A DNA stretch of 64,000 nucleotides, taken from contig NC_082688.1 of NCBI RefSeq assembly GCF_949987515.2, positions 100,481,893-100,545,892 on the forward strand, in the 5' to 3' direction. The translations under genes and the position numbers were made by a program. Under the pieces are notes generated by a model, which did no database searches, was not told where the DNA came from, and was given only the letters and a program-made list of their open reading frames with translations. Numbering within the stretch: the stretch's first letter is position 1; each line of letters opens with the position of its first letter. This stretch comes from Delphinus delphis. Taxonomy: Eukaryota; Chordata; Mammalia; Artiodactyla; Delphinidae. Below, piece after piece: positions 63,200-64,000 of this stretch.

Positions 63200-64000
63200 T
63201 TTCTTCTCTCATTTTTTTCATTAAAAATTTTTGTACCATTTTCTTTTGAAATAGTTATAAATTCCCAGGAATTTGCAAAATCTGTACCCCTAACTTCCCC
63301 CAATGGTGACATATTATGTAACTGCAGTAAAATATAAAAACCAGGAAATTGACATTGATACACACCATGAATTAGACTACAGACCTTATTTTATTGTCAC
63401 CATGTAAAAGCCTGCGTTCATGTGTGTGTGCGAGCGTGTGTGTAGCTCAATGCAATTTTATCATGAGAGTAGATTCTTGTAAAGCCACAATCAAGATACA
63501 GAATTGCTGCATCACTGCAAAAGAACTCCTTGTGCTATCTCTTTGTATTTGTGTACCCAAACCCCTTCCCTCCATCACAGACCCCTGGTAACCAGTAATT
63601 TGTTCTCTGTCTCTATAATTTTACTATCTGGAGAATGTTCTATAAATGGAATCAAATGTGGTACAGTATGCAACCTTGTGGAATTGGGTTATTTTTTTGC
63701 TGAGTATAGTGCTTCTGAGGCTACTCAGACTGTTGCATATATTAATAGTGAATACTTTTAAAAATTGCTGAGTAGTATTCTACTGTACAGATCTGCCAGG
63801 GTTTGTTAACCGTCCACCCACTGACGGACAATTGATCTGTTTCCAGGGTTTTGTTTGTTTGCTTGTTTTGTTTTACTATTTTGAATGAAAGTGCTGTAGA
63901 CATTCATGTACAGGTTTTTGTGTGAACACAAGTTTTCATTTCTCTGGGATAAATGTCCAGGAATGCAATCTCTGGGCTGTATGGTAATTGCATGTTTGGT
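63200..64000 (-). repeat. Old LINE-1 (L1M type), antisense, cut by the window end
   Basis: Reverse 3' UTR text: 'gttctataaatggaatcaaa' (63638), 'tgctgagtagtattctactg' (63767), 'ttcatttctctgggataaat' (63936). A GT-rich tract lies at 63421-63443. Confidence 0.8.

Overview
The window is mammalian nuclear DNA, almost certainly from a cetacean and probably a toothed whale. The evidence is at least 15 copies of one young, tRNA-Glu-derived CHR-type SINE of about 200 bp, several flanked by perfect target-site duplications (TSDs). There are also cetartiodactyl-style LINE-1 3' ends. Species is inferred from repeats only. Gene density is very low: one functional protein-coding gene is supported, near the right end on the minus strand.

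That gene is NKX3-1, an NK-class homeobox transcription factor. Exon 1 (62119 down to 61813) and exon 2 (60577 down to 60159) join at a clean CAG|GTATG donor and TTTCCAG acceptor across a 1,234-bp intron. They encode a 241-residue protein with an N-terminal TN/EH1-like repression motif, a complete homeodomain (about residues 131-190, Tyr at homeodomain position 54) and the typical C-terminus ending SPAFW. A CpG-rich promoter with a TATA-like box, a GC box and two CCAAT boxes lies upstream (62190-62300). A 3' UTR of about 2.5 kb is predicted to end at an AATAAA on the minus strand at 57614-57619, followed by a GU-rich element.

The other ~57 kb to the left is downstream intergenic DNA; in human the gene beyond it is SLC25A37, which does not reach this window. 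Region by region: 1-4.4 kb holds old LINE fragments with CHR SINE insertions. 4.4-25.9 kb is mostly unique DNA with scattered MLT1-like LTRs, MIR, L2, MER5 and CHR copies. 26-32 kb is an ancient plus-strand LINE-1 interrupted by two MLT1-like LTRs, a long CHR SINE and a 5'-truncated processed pseudogene of GTF2B (28851-29670). 32.3-33.8 kb is a three-level nest (L2 containing an MLT1-like LTR containing a CHR SINE). 33.9-43.1 kb is a LINE-1 graveyard, nearly all antisense. 43.1-57.2 kb is relatively repeat-poor and a plausible place for distal NKX3-1 regulatory elements. 62.3-64 kb is upstream sequence ending in another old LINE-1.

I found no operon, CRISPR array, RNA gene or new biological system. 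The most interesting items are the GTF2B retrocopy with its duplicated target site, the nested retroelements, a small promoter-like cluster at 27.68-27.73 kb with a perfect CArG box, and the probably recent CHR insertions.
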